From positions 62,001 to 126,000 of the forward strand of contig JAOUHG010000003.1 in NCBI GenBank assembly GCA_029865265.1: a DNA stretch of 64,000 nucleotides, given 5' to 3'. Within the stretch, counting starts at the first letter, position 1. Each line of letters starts with the position of its first letter. Made by a program: the position numbers and the translations under genes. Below are positions 24,196-33,550 of this stretch, piece by piece. This stretch comes from Candidatus Krumholzibacteriia bacterium (GTDB lineage Bacteria > Krumholzibacteriota > Krumholzibacteriia > WVZY01 > JAKEHA01). The notes below the pieces were generated by a model. It was not told where the DNA came from. It worked only from the letters and a program-made list of their open reading frames with translations, and ran no database searches.

Positions 24196-25140
24196 TCAGC
24201 GGTTCACCGCGTCGCGAATCTCGCCTCCGGTGAGCGCCAGTCCGATGGATTCGGCCACGTCCGTGGCCACGCGGCGCTGCGCATCCACCGTGGCCGCCCC
24301 GAGATGCGGGGTGAACACCGACCGCGGATGGCGCAAGAGCGGGCTGTCTCCCGGCGGCTCCTTCTCGAAGACGTCCATCGCCACCGCGCGCACCTTGCCC
24401 GCGTCCAGGGCCTGGAGCAGCGCGGCCTCGTCCACCACGCCCCCGCGCGAGCAGTTCACGATCACCACCCCGTCCTTCATGGCGGCAATCTCACGGGGGC
24501 CGATGAGCCCCTGTGTGTCCATGCCCAACGGGACGTGCATCGTGATCCAGTCGCTCCGGCGAATCACCTCCGGCAGTTTCATGAGTTCGACACCGATCTC
24601 AAGCGCCTGGTCGGCCACCACGAAGGGGTCGCACGCGAGCACCCGCATCTGAAAGGCGCGCGCGCGCAGCGCCACCTCCCGCCCCACACGTCCCAGACCC
24701 ACCACACCCAGCGTCTTGCCGGCCAGCTCGACCCCGAGAAACGAATTGCGTTCCCACTTTCCCGCCGTCAGCGACGTGTGCGCGCGGGGTATCTCGCGCG
24801 CCACCGACAGCATGAGCGCCATGGTGTGCTCCGCGGTGGAGACGGTGTTGCTGCGGGGCGAGTTGATCACCACGATGCCACGACGCGTGGCCGCGGCGAC
24901 GTCGATGTTGTCCACACCAACCCCCGCGCGGCCGATGAACTTGAGACGCTTCCCGGCCTCGATCACCGCCGCGGTGACTCTGGTGGGGCTGCGCACGATG
25001 ACGGCCTCGAAGTCGGGGATCATCGCGCGCAGTTCATCCGGCGCCGGTGTTCCCATGGAGACCGTCTCGACGCCCTCGAACGACTCCAGCTTCCTGACCG
25101 CCTCGGCGGAAATCCCGTCGGTGAGGAGAACGCGGCTCAT
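24196..25140 (-). CDS. serA: D-3-phosphoglycerate dehydrogenase, short form
   Basis: 314 residues. NAD-dependent D-2-hydroxyacid dehydrogenase: GRAGVGVDNIDV (substrate loop), Rossmann GxGxxG in LGVVGLGRVGREV, NCSRGGVVDEAAL with the catalytic Arg, and the His in HLGAAT. It oxidises 3-phosphoglycerate at the start of serine synthesis. It ends after the catalytic core, without the ACT or ASB regulatory domains of long SerA forms, so serine feedback control is unlikely. Its ATG overlaps the stop of the class V aminotransferase by four bases; the pair gives two of the three steps to serine. Other 2-hydroxyacid dehydrogenases cannot be excluded but the neighbour supports SerA. Confidence 0.85.
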   Translation of the reverse strand: MSRVLLTDGISAEAVRKLESFEGVETVSMGTPAPDELRAMIPDFEAVIVRSPTRVTAAVIEAGKRLKFIGRAGVGVDNIDVAAATRRGIVVINSPRSNTVSTAEHTMALMLSVAREIPRAHTSLTAGKWERNSFLGVELAGKTLGVVGLGRVGREVALRARAFQMRVLACDPFVVADQALEIGVELMKLPEVIRRSDWITMHVPLGMDTQGLIGPREIAAMKDGVVIVNCSRGGVVDEAALLQALDAGKVRAVAMDVFEKEPPGDSPLLRHPRSVFTPHLGAATVDAQRRVATDVAESIGLALTGGEIRDAVNR

Positions 25141-26282
25141 CGCTTGCCCGCACCACCCGCGTACGACTCGCGCAGCGCCGCGACACCCCTTCCGAAGGTG
25201 TTCAGCAGACCCAGGTCGTTGAGCGTCGCCTCTAGCGCCGAAACCACCGCGTACATGTCGGTGGCATCGTAGTGACCCAGGTGACCGATGCGCACAATCT
25301 TCCCCTTCAGCGCGCCCTGCCCGCCCGCTATCTTCACCCCGTAGTGCTTCTCCAGGTGTTTCTGGATCGCACCCGCCGAATCACCCGGCGTGCGCACCGC
25401 GGTGGTCGCGTTGGAAGGAACCGCGGCGAGAAGCTCCAGCCCCATCGCGGTCACCGCCGCGCGCGTGGCGCGCGCGTTGGCGTCGTGGCGGGCGATGATG
25501 TTCTCGATTCCCTCCGCGCGCATCATTTCCAGTGCCGTGCGCAGTGCCAGCACCAGCGTGATGGCCGGAGTGTAGGGGGTGTCCCCCTTCTCCGCGGAGG
25601 CAAGGGCCTTGAGGAGATCGAAGTAGTAGACCGGGTGCCGCCCCTCGCGCATGCGTGCCCGTGCGCGCTCGGAGACCGCCACGTAGCCGAGTCCGGGCGG
25701 GATCATGACACCCTTCTGAGATCCACCCACCACCGCGTCGAGCCCCCAGTCGTCGGTACGCACGTCGTGTGCGCCGGCGCTGGTGATGGCGTCGACGCCG
25801 ATCAATGCGCCGTGCGCGCGCGCGATCTTCGCGAACGCCTCGACGTCCTGCAGAACCCCGGTGGCGGTCTCCGAGTGGGTGGCAAACAGGACCGCCGCGC
25901 CGGGGTTGCTCATGAATGCGCGCTCGACCGCGGCGGGTTGCACCACCTGTCCGTACTCGGCCTTCAGCGTCACCACCTTCATGCCGTACGCCTCGGCGAT
26001 TTCGCGCCAGCGCTCGCTGAACTTTCCAAGCTCGGTGGTGATGACCGTGTCACCGGGACGCGTCATGTTTACCACCGCCGCTTCCATCGCGCCCGAGCCC
26101 GACGCGGTAAGGATGGCGACCGGGTTGGTCGTGCGCAGGATGTACTGCAGACCCGACATGGCATCCCGATGGGCCTGGCGGAACGCCTCGGTGCGGTGGT
26201 GGATGAGGGGCCGCGCCGCGGTCTCCAGAACTTCGGCTGGAATGGCCGTGGGACCGGGCGTAAACAACCGTGGGGTCTTCAT
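25137..26282 (-). CDS. Class V aminotransferase (serine-pyruvate/alanine-glyoxylate type), likely phosphoserine aminotransferase role
   Basis: 381 residues. PLP fold type I: N-terminal FTPGPTAIP (7-15), HHRTEAF, TASGSGAMEAA, HSETATGVLQD, the Asp in GVDAITSAG and the Schiff-base Lys in GGSQKGVMIPPG. This family includes serine-glyoxylate and alanine-glyoxylate aminotransferases; in many bacteria and archaea without SerC a member of it sits beside serA and makes phosphoserine from 3-phosphohydroxypyruvate. Here it overlaps serA by four bases, which supports that role. First gene of a two-gene operon. Confidence 0.85.
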   Translation of the reverse strand: MKTPRLFTPGPTAIPAEVLETAARPLIHHRTEAFRQAHRDAMSGLQYILRTTNPVAILTASGSGAMEAAVVNMTRPGDTVITTELGKFSERWREIAEAYGMKVVTLKAEYGQVVQPAAVERAFMSNPGAAVLFATHSETATGVLQDVEAFAKIARAHGALIGVDAITSAGAHDVRTDDWGLDAVVGGSQKGVMIPPGLGYVAVSERARARMREGRHPVYYFDLLKALASAEKGDTPYTPAITLVLALRTALEMMRAEGIENIIARHDANARATRAAVTAMGLELLAAVPSNATTAVRTPGDSAGAIQKHLEKHYGVKIAGGQGALKGKIVRIGHLGHYDATDMYAVVSALEATLNDLGLLNTFGRGVAALRESYAGGAGKR

Positions 26283-26345
26283 GCGTCTGATCTCCTTGCG
26301 ATGCTCCCGATTATACGCGGCCCGCGGACGCTGGCAAGGCGCCGG

Positions 26346-26930
26346 TCACAGCGCAAAGGAGGCCTCGATCCAGGCCCACAACTCCTTGCGCCCGTTACCG
26401 GTGACACTCGAGAACGCAACCACGCCCGTGTCCGGCCGCACGTCCAGTTCGCGGATGGCCGCCGAGATGCGCCCGCTCATGGACGACTTGCTCACCTTGT
26501 CCGCCTTGGTGAACACGAGGCACATGGGCCGCCCGGTCGCGTCCAGGCGCCGCACGGACTCGACATCGAGGTCGGTGGGCTCGTGGCGGGCATCGATCAG
26601 CTGCACCAGCGCGTTCTTGCGCGGCTCGGCGAGGTACAACTCGAACATCCGGGTGAAGCGGCGCGACTCGGACCTGGGGATCTTGGCGTAGCCATAGCCG
26701 GGCATGTCCACCAGGAAGAAGCGGTCGTTGATTCGGAAGAAGTTGGCCGCGCGCGTCTTGCCCGGGGTCTTGGAAATGCGCGCCACCCCCTCGCGCCCGA
26801 GCAGGGTGTTGATCAGCGACGACTTGCCCACGTTGGAGCGCCCGAACAGCGCCACTTCGGGCCGCGGGTCCGCGGGAAAGCCGCCGGGGAACCCGAAGGA
26901 CCCCGTATACTCGACAGTCTTGATCTTCAT
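26346..26930 (-). CDS. engB: Ribosome-biogenesis GTPase EngB (YsxC/YihA)
   Basis: 194 residues. G1 GRSNVGKSSL (about 30-39), G2 around KTPGKTRAANFF, G3 DMPGYGYAK, G4 TKADK and G5 FSSVTG are all present in the compact single-domain form of EngB. It acts in late assembly of the 50S subunit. The ATG at 26930 follows a T-rich run (GCGTTTTTTTCAT) without a clear ribosome site, so translation may be weak or leaderless. Divergent from the acyl-CoA synthetase gene. Confidence 0.95.
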   Translation of the reverse strand: MKIKTVEYTGSFGFPGGFPADPRPEVALFGRSNVGKSSLINTLLGREGVARISKTPGKTRAANFFRINDRFFLVDMPGYGYAKIPRSESRRFTRMFELYLAEPRKNALVQLIDARHEPTDLDVESVRRLDATGRPMCLVFTKADKVSKSSMSGRISAAIRELDVRPDTGVVAFSSVTGNGRKELWAWIEASFAL

Positions 26931-26955
26931 ATGAAAAAAACGCGGCCGCTTTGGC

Positions 26956-26985
26956 TTGGTCGCCGGGCCGCAGGGCGATTATAAT
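26956..26985 (+). promoter_or_regulatory. Promoter of the acyl-CoA synthetase gene
   Basis: Plus strand: TTGGTC (26956-26961), 18-base spacer, perfect TATAAT (26980-26985), about 38 bases before the start codon. Confidence 0.65.
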
Positions 26986-27023
26986 GACCCGCGGCGTTTC
27001 CAGGCCACAGAAACGTCCTCTGA

Positions 27024-29051
27024 ATGACGAATTCCTCCCCCATCCAGAGCCTGCGCGCGGCGGGACTCAGCGAGTCGGCCGCAGAGCGCCTGTCCGGATA
27101 CCTTGCGCGCGCGGGCGCCATGGACCCGGCGGCCGGCTGGAGCCTGGTTTCCCGCGAGGCGCTCGATCCGTCGCTCCCCCACGCGGCCCATCGCTTTCTC
27201 TACGACACGATCTTCGCCGCCTGGGACGGCTCGCGCGGTCCCCGTCCCGCCTGGACCCCCACCTCGGACGAGGCCGCGGCCACCCACATCGCCGCCGCCT
27301 GCCGCCGCCTGGGGCTGGATGACTACGCCGGGCTGCACCGCTGGTCGGTTCGTCACCGCACCGAGTTCTGGCGCGACACGTTGAACACGCTCTCGATCCG
27401 CTTCCGGACGGAACCGGGCGGGATACTCGACGTCTCGCGCGGCGTGGCCAACGCGCGCTGGCTCACCGGGGCACACCTCAACATCGCCGACAGCTGTTTT
27501 CTCGCCTCCGGCGACACCACCGCCATCATCCACCAGCGTCCGGGTGAGCCGCCGGCGCGGATCAGCTATGCGGACCTGCAGGCACTCAGCAACCGCTTCG
27601 CCAATGGTCTGCGCGCGCTGGGCGCGAAGCCCGGCACGGCGGTCGCGGTCGCCATGCCCATGACCCTGGAGTCCGTGGTTGCCTACCTGGGGATCGTCAA
27701 GGCCGGATGCGTCGTTGTTTCGGTGGCGGACAGTTTTGCGGCGGATGAAATCCGCACGCGGCTGCGCATCGCGGGCGCGGAGATTGCGGTGACGCAGGAC
27801 ATCGTGGTGCGCGCGGGCAAGACGCTGCCGATGGCCCGGAAAGTCTTCGACGCGGGCGCGCGCATCTGCGTGGTGGTGCCGCACGCCGGCAAGCCCACCG
27901 TGGCGCTGCGGGAGGGGGACTGCGCGTGGGACGCGTTTCTCTCCGACGACGACCGCTTCGAGGCCCACGCCGGCGCCGCCGACGACCCCACCAACGTGCT
28001 CTTTTCCTCCGGCACCACCGGCGACCCCAAGGCGATCCCGTGGTCGCACGCGACACCCATCAAGTGCGCCATGGACGCCCACTACCACCACGACATCCAC
28101 CCCGGTGACGTGGTGGCGTGGCCCACCAATCTGGGCTGGATGATGGGGCCGTGGCTGATCTACGCGAGCTTCGTCAACTGCGCCACCATGGCGCTGTGCG
28201 GCGACGCGCCCAACACCGCGGCGTTCTGCCGCTTCGTCCAGGATGCACGCGTAACCATGCTGGGGATCGTGCCCAGCATCGTGAAGGCGTGGCGCGCGGG
28301 CGATGCCACCGACGGCGTGGACTGGTCGTCGATTCGCGCCTTCAGCTCCACCGGCGAGGCCTCCAACGCGGACGATTACCTGTGGCTGATGGCGCGGGCC
28401 GGCTACCGTCCGGTGGTGGAGTACTGCGGTGGCACCGAGATCGGCGGCGGCTACCTCACGCAGGCGCTCACCCAGGCGGCGTCACCCGCCACCTTCTCCA
28501 CACCCTCGCTGGGTCTCGACGTGCGCATCGTCGACGAGGACGGCAACCCCGCCCATAACGGCGAGCTGTTCATCGTGCCCCCTTCCATCGGCCTCTCGCA
28601 CACGCTCCTCAACCGCGACCATGCGGAGGTCTACCATGCGGGCACGCCGCGCGGTCCGGTGGGCGAGACCCTGCGCCGCCATGGTGACCAGATGGAGATG
28701 CTGCCGGGCGGGTACTACCGGGCCCACGGGCGCGCGGACGACACCATGAACCTGGGCGGCATCAAGGTGAGTTCAGCGGAAATTGAACGGGCGGTACTGG
28801 GCGTCGAAGGGCTCAGCGACGTGGCCGCAATCGCGGTGGATCCTGCCGGCGGCGGCCCCAGCCGGCTGGTGCTGTACGTGGTGGGCGAGAAACTGGATGC
28901 GGCCGCAGTCAAGTCTTCGGCCCAGAAGGCCATCGCCGCGAGACTCAATCCCCTCTTCCGGGTCCACGACGTGTGCGTTGTGGACACCCTCCCCCGCACC
29001 GCATCCAACAAGGTCATGCGGCGGGTTCTGCGCGATCAGTACCGCGCGTAG
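27024..29051 (+). CDS. AMP-forming acyl-CoA synthetase (AAE17/18-like)
   Basis: 675 residues. Adenylation-domain motifs: phosphate loop LFSSGTTGDPKAIPW (about 330-345), TNLGWMMGPW, STGEASNADDY, YCGGTEIGGGY, the GRADDTMNLGGIKVSSAEIE hinge and C-terminal Lys in RTASNKVMRR. The SSGTTGDPKAIPWSHATPIK and WPTNLGWMMGPWLIYAS stretches are like plant peroxisomal acyl-activating enzymes 17/18 and acetoacetyl-CoA-synthetase relatives. It activates a short carboxylic acid to its CoA thioester with ATP; which acid is unknown, but the many CoA-ester genes in this window suggest entry into beta-oxidation or propionate use. Single-gene unit with its own promoter. Confidence 0.88.
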   Translation: MTNSSPIQSLRAAGLSESAAERLSGYLARAGAMDPAAGWSLVSREALDPSLPHAAHRFLYDTIFAAWDGSRGPRPAWTPTSDEAAATHIAAACRRLGLDDYAGLHRWSVRHRTEFWRDTLNTLSIRFRTEPGGILDVSRGVANARWLTGAHLNIADSCFLASGDTTAIIHQRPGEPPARISYADLQALSNRFANGLRALGAKPGTAVAVAMPMTLESVVAYLGIVKAGCVVVSVADSFAADEIRTRLRIAGAEIAVTQDIVVRAGKTLPMARKVFDAGARICVVVPHAGKPTVALREGDCAWDAFLSDDDRFEAHAGAADDPTNVLFSSGTTGDPKAIPWSHATPIKCAMDAHYHHDIHPGDVVAWPTNLGWMMGPWLIYASFVNCATMALCGDAPNTAAFCRFVQDARVTMLGIVPSIVKAWRAGDATDGVDWSSIRAFSSTGEASNADDYLWLMARAGYRPVVEYCGGTEIGGGYLTQALTQAASPATFSTPSLGLDVRIVDEDGNPAHNGELFIVPPSIGLSHTLLNRDHAEVYHAGTPRGPVGETLRRHGDQMEMLPGGYYRAHGRADDTMNLGGIKVSSAEIERAVLGVEGLSDVAAIAVDPAGGGPSRLVLYVVGEKLDAAAVKSSAQKAIAARLNPLFRVHDVCVVDTLPRTASNKVMRRVLRDQYRA

Positions 29052-29073
29052 CGGAGCGGGATCGCGACCGTCG

Positions 29074-31509
29074 CTAGTGCGCGACGTTCGACTCGATGTA
29101 CTCGAAGTACCCGGGGCGCTCGCGATCGGTCTGCGGCTTGACGGCCCGGCTGCGTGTGCGCGGCAGCGGCCGCTCCAGCGCAACCCGCAGCACATCGCGC
29201 AGTGTCTCGGCCGTGTGGATCTTCAGGCCGTTGCGCACTTCACGCGGCAGCTCCTTGATCAGCTGCGATGAGCCCTTGGGAATGATGACTTCCTTGATGC
29301 CCGAGCGCAGCGCGGCCACCGTCTTCTCGTTGAGGCCCCCCACCGGCAGCACCTCGCCTTTCAGGGTCAGTTCTCCGGTCATGGCAACGTCGCGCCGAAC
29401 CGGGATCCCGAAGAAGTTTGACACCAGGGCGGTGGCAATCGACACCCCCGCGCTGGGCCCGTCCTTGGGAATCGCGCCCTCGGGCACGTGGATATGCACG
29501 TCGATCTCGTGGAAGAAGTTCTTCTTGAGCGGAAGCACGCGCGCCATGCTGCGCGCGTAGGAAACCGCGATCTGCGCCGACTCCTGCATCACCGCACCCA
29601 GCTGGCCGGTGAGCGTGATCTTTCCCGTCCCGGGCATGAAGGCCGCCTCGATGTGCAGGATGTCCCCGCCGAAGCTGGTCCAGGCGAGCCCCGTGGCCAC
29701 GCCCACCATGTTCTTCTGCAGGATCTCCTTCTCCGAGAAGGGCGGTACACCCAGGTAGCTGTCGAGTTTGCGGGCGGAAATCTTGACCGTGGGCGTCTTG
29801 CCCGAGCTGGCCACGTTCTTGGCCACCTTGCGCAGGATCTTGGCGAGTTCGCGCTCGAGACTGCGCACACCGGACTCGCGCGTGTAGGCCTGGATCACGC
29901 GCCGCATCGCTGCATCGCTCAGCATCACGTCGCTGCCCTTGAGCCCGTGACGCGTGAGCATCTTGGGCAGCAGGTGCTTGCGGGCGATGCGCACCTTCTC
30001 CGTTTCCAGGTAACCCGGCAGCCGGATGATCTCCATGCGGTCCTGCAGTGCCGCGGGAATGGTGTGGGTCACGTTGGCGGTGGTGATGAACATCACTTCG
30101 CTCAGGTCGAACTCCACCTCCAGGTAGTGATCGCTGAACGAGTGGTTCTGCTCCGGGTCCAGCACCTCCAGCAGCGCCGACGCGGGGTCACCGCGAAAAT
30201 CGCTCGACATCTTGTCGATTTCGTCGAGCAGGATCACCGGATTCTTGGTTCCCGCCTTGATGAGAGACTGAATGATGCGCCCCGGCATCGAACCGATGTA
30301 CGTGCGCCGGTGCCCGCGGATCTCCGCCTCGTCGCGCACCCCGCCCAATGAGAAGCGTACGAACTTGCGCTCGGTCGCGTCGGCGATGGACTGGCCCAGC
30401 GAGGTCTTGCCCACGCCCGGCGGGCCTACGAAGCACAGGATGGGCCCCTTGAGGGTGCTGGAGAGCTTCATCACGGCCAGGAACTCGATGATGCGTTCCT
30501 TGACCTTGCGCAGGCCGTAGTGATCCTCGTCGAGCTGGCGGCGCACGGCGGCCAGGTCCAGCTTGCCGTCCGAGCGAATGTTCCAGGGCAGCGCCAGCAT
30601 GGTGTCGAGATAGTTGCGCACCACCGTGGCCTCCGGCGACAGCGCGGGCATGCGCCCGAGCCGGTCGACTTCCTTCATCGCCACTTCGCGGGCGCGTTCC
30701 GGCATGCCGGCCGCTTCCACCTTCTCGCGCAACTCGTCCACCTCGCTGGACTCGTCGCCGGCGTGGCCCAACTCCTTGCGGATCGCCTTCAACTGCTCGT
30801 TGAGGTAGAACTCCTTCTGATTCTTCTGGACCTGGCTGCGCACCTCGCCCTCTATCTTCTTCTCGAGGCGCAGGATCTCCAGTTCTTCGGCCAGGATGGT
30901 GCCCAGCATGCGGTAGCGCTCGGGCAGGTCGACGGCCTCCAGCAGCGGCTGCTTGGATTCGATCTTGGCGATGATGTGCGAGGCGATCGAATCGGCCAGA
31001 CGGTCGGGGTCCTCGATGGGCAGTACCGAACGCAGCACTTCGTCGGGGATGCGCTTGTTGAGCTGCACGTACTCGGTGAACTGCGACGACACGCTGCGAA
31101 CCATGGCCTCCATCTGGTTGGAGGCGAGCGAAGCACCGCTTACCGCGCGCACCTGGGCGCGCAGGTACTTGCGGCTGCGGTGGAAGCGCGCGATTTCGCC
31201 CCGCGAGACGCCTTCCACCAGGATGCGCATGGTTCCTTCCACCAGCCGCATCAGCTGGAGAATCTTGACCACGGTGCCCAGCGAGTACAGGTCGCCCGGC
31301 TCGGGATCGTCGACGTTCATCTGGCGCTGGGTGACCACCAGCAGCAGGCGTTCGCCCTTCATGGCCTCGTCGAGCGCGGCGAGCGACCGGGGACGACCCA
31401 CCAGCAGCGGCGTGATCATGCCCGGGTAGATGACGACGTCCCGCAGCGGCAACACCGGCATGCTGTCGGGAATGCTGACGACCTCGTCCTGACGATCAGA
31501 AACGGACAT
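29074..31509 (-). CDS. lon: ATP-dependent protease Lon
   Basis: 811 residues, usual length. N-terminal substrate domain (LPLRDVVIYPGMITPLLVGR), coiled helical middle, AAA+ module with Walker A GPPGVGKTSLG and Walker B LLDEIDKM, and C-terminal Ser-Lys protease domain with the catalytic Ser in PKDGPSAGVS and Lys in GGLNEKTVAALR. It degrades misfolded and regulatory proteins. GGAGGGG precedes the ATG, and that site lies in a small hairpin. Last gene of the run tig, clpP, clpX, lon, which is a common order; an 86-base gap separates it from clpX. Confidence 0.98.
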   Translation of the reverse strand: MSVSDRQDEVVSIPDSMPVLPLRDVVIYPGMITPLLVGRPRSLAALDEAMKGERLLLVVTQRQMNVDDPEPGDLYSLGTVVKILQLMRLVEGTMRILVEGVSRGEIARFHRSRKYLRAQVRAVSGASLASNQMEAMVRSVSSQFTEYVQLNKRIPDEVLRSVLPIEDPDRLADSIASHIIAKIESKQPLLEAVDLPERYRMLGTILAEELEILRLEKKIEGEVRSQVQKNQKEFYLNEQLKAIRKELGHAGDESSEVDELREKVEAAGMPERAREVAMKEVDRLGRMPALSPEATVVRNYLDTMLALPWNIRSDGKLDLAAVRRQLDEDHYGLRKVKERIIEFLAVMKLSSTLKGPILCFVGPPGVGKTSLGQSIADATERKFVRFSLGGVRDEAEIRGHRRTYIGSMPGRIIQSLIKAGTKNPVILLDEIDKMSSDFRGDPASALLEVLDPEQNHSFSDHYLEVEFDLSEVMFITTANVTHTIPAALQDRMEIIRLPGYLETEKVRIARKHLLPKMLTRHGLKGSDVMLSDAAMRRVIQAYTRESGVRSLERELAKILRKVAKNVASSGKTPTVKISARKLDSYLGVPPFSEKEILQKNMVGVATGLAWTSFGGDILHIEAAFMPGTGKITLTGQLGAVMQESAQIAVSYARSMARVLPLKKNFFHEIDVHIHVPEGAIPKDGPSAGVSIATALVSNFFGIPVRRDVAMTGELTLKGEVLPVGGLNEKTVAALRSGIKEVIIPKGSSQLIKELPREVRNGLKIHTAETLRDVLRVALERPLPRTRSRAVKPQTDRERPGYFEYIESNVAH

Positions 31510-31511
31510 GT

Positions 31512-31530
31512 TGAACCCCTCCAGGGGTCA
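31512..31530 (-). promoter_or_regulatory. Hairpin covering the lon ribosome-binding site
   Basis: On the transcript, TGA-CCCC pairs with GGGG-TTCA around a TGGA loop, with one bulged base, so the GGAGGGG Shine-Dalgarno of lon is partly paired. This could limit translation at low temperature, or be chance in GC-rich DNA. Confidence 0.35.
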
Positions 31531-31595
31531 GGATAAGACGGACGATGAAAATGTCGAAGCGGAATCGTACCGGGCTGCCGCAGGCGCGCAACTCT

Positions 31596-32849
31596 TTACG
31601 CTTCCTTGACGCGGCGGTCGCGCTGAATGACGATTTCGGGCTCCATGTGCTTCAGAATGGTGTCCTCGCTGATGACCACCTTGCGCACGTCGGTCCGGGA
31701 CGGGATATCGTACATGAGGTGGAGCATGGTCTCCTCCATGACGGCGCGCAGGCCACGGGCCCCGGTCTCGCGCAGGCAGGCGATGCGGGCGATGGCGCGG
31801 ATGGCGGAATCGTCGAACACCAGCTCCACGTCCTCCATCTGGAAGAGCTTCTTGTACTGCTTGGTGAGCGCGTTCTTGGGCCGCGTCAGGATTTCGACCA
31901 GCGCGGCGTCGTCCAGCGCGTCCAGCACGCCCACGATGGGCAGGCGGCCCACCAGTTCCGGAATGAGGCCGAACTTGATCATGTCCTCGGGCGCGACGTG
32001 GCGCAGCATCTTGGCGCGCTCCTCGCGGGTGCCCGACGACTGCTCGCGCCCGAAACCCAGCACCTTGCGGCCGGTGCGCTGCTCGATGACCTTGTCCAGG
32101 CCCTCGAAGGCGCCGCCGCAGATGAACAGGATGTTCTTGGTGTTGATCTCAATGTAGTTCTGCTGCGGAATTTTGCGCCCGCCCTGCGGAGGCACGTTGG
32201 CAATGGCACCCTCCAGCATCTTGAGCAGCGCCTGCTGCACGCCCTCGCCGGACACGTCTCGCGTGATGGACGGGCTGTCCGACTTGCGTGCGATCTTGTC
32301 GATCTCGTCTATGTAGACGATACCCTTCTCCGCCGCCGCCACCGACGAGCCGGCGTTCTGATAGAGCTTGAGGAGGATGTTCTCGACGTCCTCGCCCACG
32401 TAGCCGGCCTCGGTGAACGCGGTGGCATCCACGATGGCAAACGGCACGCGCAGGAAGCGCGCCAGCGTCTGCGCCAGCAGGGTCTTGCCGGTGCCGGTGG
32501 GCCCCAGCAGGAGAATGTTGCTCTTCTCGATCTCGACCTCGTTGGTGGTGCGCTCGTGCATGATGCGCTTGTAGTGGTTGTACACCGCCACCGAGAGCAT
32601 CACCTTGGCGTCTTCCTGCCCAACCACGTACAGGTCGAGGAATTCCTTGATCTCGCGCGGCTTGGGGAATTCGTCCGAGTCGAACAGCACCTGCCCGGAG
32701 ATCTCGTCGTCCAGGATGTCCTTGCACAGCTTGATGCATTCGTTGCAGATATAGACCGACGGACCCGAGATCAACTTGGTGACCTCGTCCTGTCCGCGTC
32801 CGCAAAACGAACAACGCAGGATGTGTGGGTTGCCGATCTTCTTCTTCAT
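31596..32849 (-). CDS. clpX: ATP-dependent Clp protease ATPase subunit ClpX
   Basis: 417 residues. N-terminal zinc finger with C13-x2-C16 and C35-x2-C38 (CSFCGRG, ICNECIK), Walker A GPTGTGKT at 116-123, Walker [11 protein letters not shown], pore-loop GYVGED, and the IGF-like loop LGFGRE that docks ClpP. It unfolds tagged substrates and feeds them to ClpP. The ATG overlaps the stop of clpP by four bases, so the two subunits are translationally coupled. Confidence 0.98.
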   Translation of the reverse strand: MKKKIGNPHILRCSFCGRGQDEVTKLISGPSVYICNECIKLCKDILDDEISGQVLFDSDEFPKPREIKEFLDLYVVGQEDAKVMLSVAVYNHYKRIMHERTTNEVEIEKSNILLLGPTGTGKTLLAQTLARFLRVPFAIVDATAFTEAGYVGEDVENILLKLYQNAGSSVAAAEKGIVYIDEIDKIARKSDSPSITRDVSGEGVQQALLKMLEGAIANVPPQGGRKIPQQNYIEINTKNILFICGGAFEGLDKVIEQRTGRKVLGFGREQSSGTREERAKMLRHVAPEDMIKFGLIPELVGRLPIVGVLDALDDAALVEILTRPKNALTKQYKKLFQMEDVELVFDDSAIRAIARIACLRETGARGLRAVMEETMLHLMYDIPSRTDVRKVVISEDTILKHMEPEIVIQRDRRVKEA

Positions 32850-33481
32850 GCTGCGTTAGCCTCTCCGGGGCTGCCCACGGTGGGGCGGGATGCAAATACG
32901 CCGTCGATGACGCCGTACTCCTTGGCCTCCTCGGCCGACATAAAGTAATCACGATCCGTGTCCTTGGCGATCTTTTTTACCGGCTGCCCGGTGTGGTCTG
33001 CCAGGATCACGTTGAGGCGGTCCCGCAGGCGCAGGATCTCCCTGGTATAGATCTCGATGCTGGACGCCTGGCCCTCCGAGCCCCCGGAGGGCTGGTGGAT
33101 CATGACGCGGGCGTTGGACAGGCCCGATCGCTTGCCCTTGGCGCCCGCCGCCAGCAGCACCGCCGCCATGCTGGCCGCCTGGCCCATGCAGATGGTGGCG
33201 ACGTCCGGCTTGATGTACTGCATGGTGTCGTAAATCGCCAGGCCCGCGGACACGTGGCCGCCGGGGCTGTTGATATACAGGTAGATATCCCGCGTGGCGT
33301 CCTCGGCCTCGAGGAACAGCATCTGCGCCACGATCAGGTTGGCCACCGTATCGTCAATGGGTGTGCCCAGGAACACGATGCGGTCCTTGAGCAGCCGCGA
33401 ATAGATGTCGTAGGAGCGCTCGTAGCGCCCCGTCTGCTCGATGACGAATGGAACCGGAATATTCATACGTTCCGACATCAA
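32846..33481 (-). CDS. clpP: ATP-dependent Clp protease proteolytic subunit
   Basis: 211 residues. Catalytic triad Ser104 ([12 protein letters not shown]), His129 (VMIHQPSGG) and Asp178 (DTDRDYFM); oligomer contact [20 protein letters not shown]. Forms the tetradecameric chamber that works with ClpX. Second gene of tig, clpP, clpX, lon. A modest promoter (33514-33543) lies in the 69-base gap after tig. Confidence 0.98.
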   Translation of the reverse strand: MMSERMNIPVPFVIEQTGRYERSYDIYSRLLKDRIVFLGTPIDDTVANLIVAQMLFLEAEDATRDIYLYINSPGGHVSAGLAIYDTMQYIKPDVATICMGQAASMAAVLLAAGAKGKRSGLSNARVMIHQPSGGSEGQASSIEIYTREILRLRDRLNVILADHTGQPVKKIAKDTDRDYFMSAEEAKEYGVIDGVFASRPTVGSPGEANAA

Positions 33482-33513
33482 ATACCTCTCAGCTTCGGGT
33501 CTCCGATGATCCG

Positions 33514-33543
33514 AATATAATGTACATCCGCCACCCCGCCCAA
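33514..33543 (-). promoter_or_regulatory. Possible internal promoter before clpP
   Basis: Minus strand: TTGGGC (33543-33538), 18-base spacer, TATATT (33519-33514), about 33 bases before clpP. It would allow clpPX expression apart from tig. Confidence 0.45.
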
Positions 33544-33550
33544 GCCAAAC

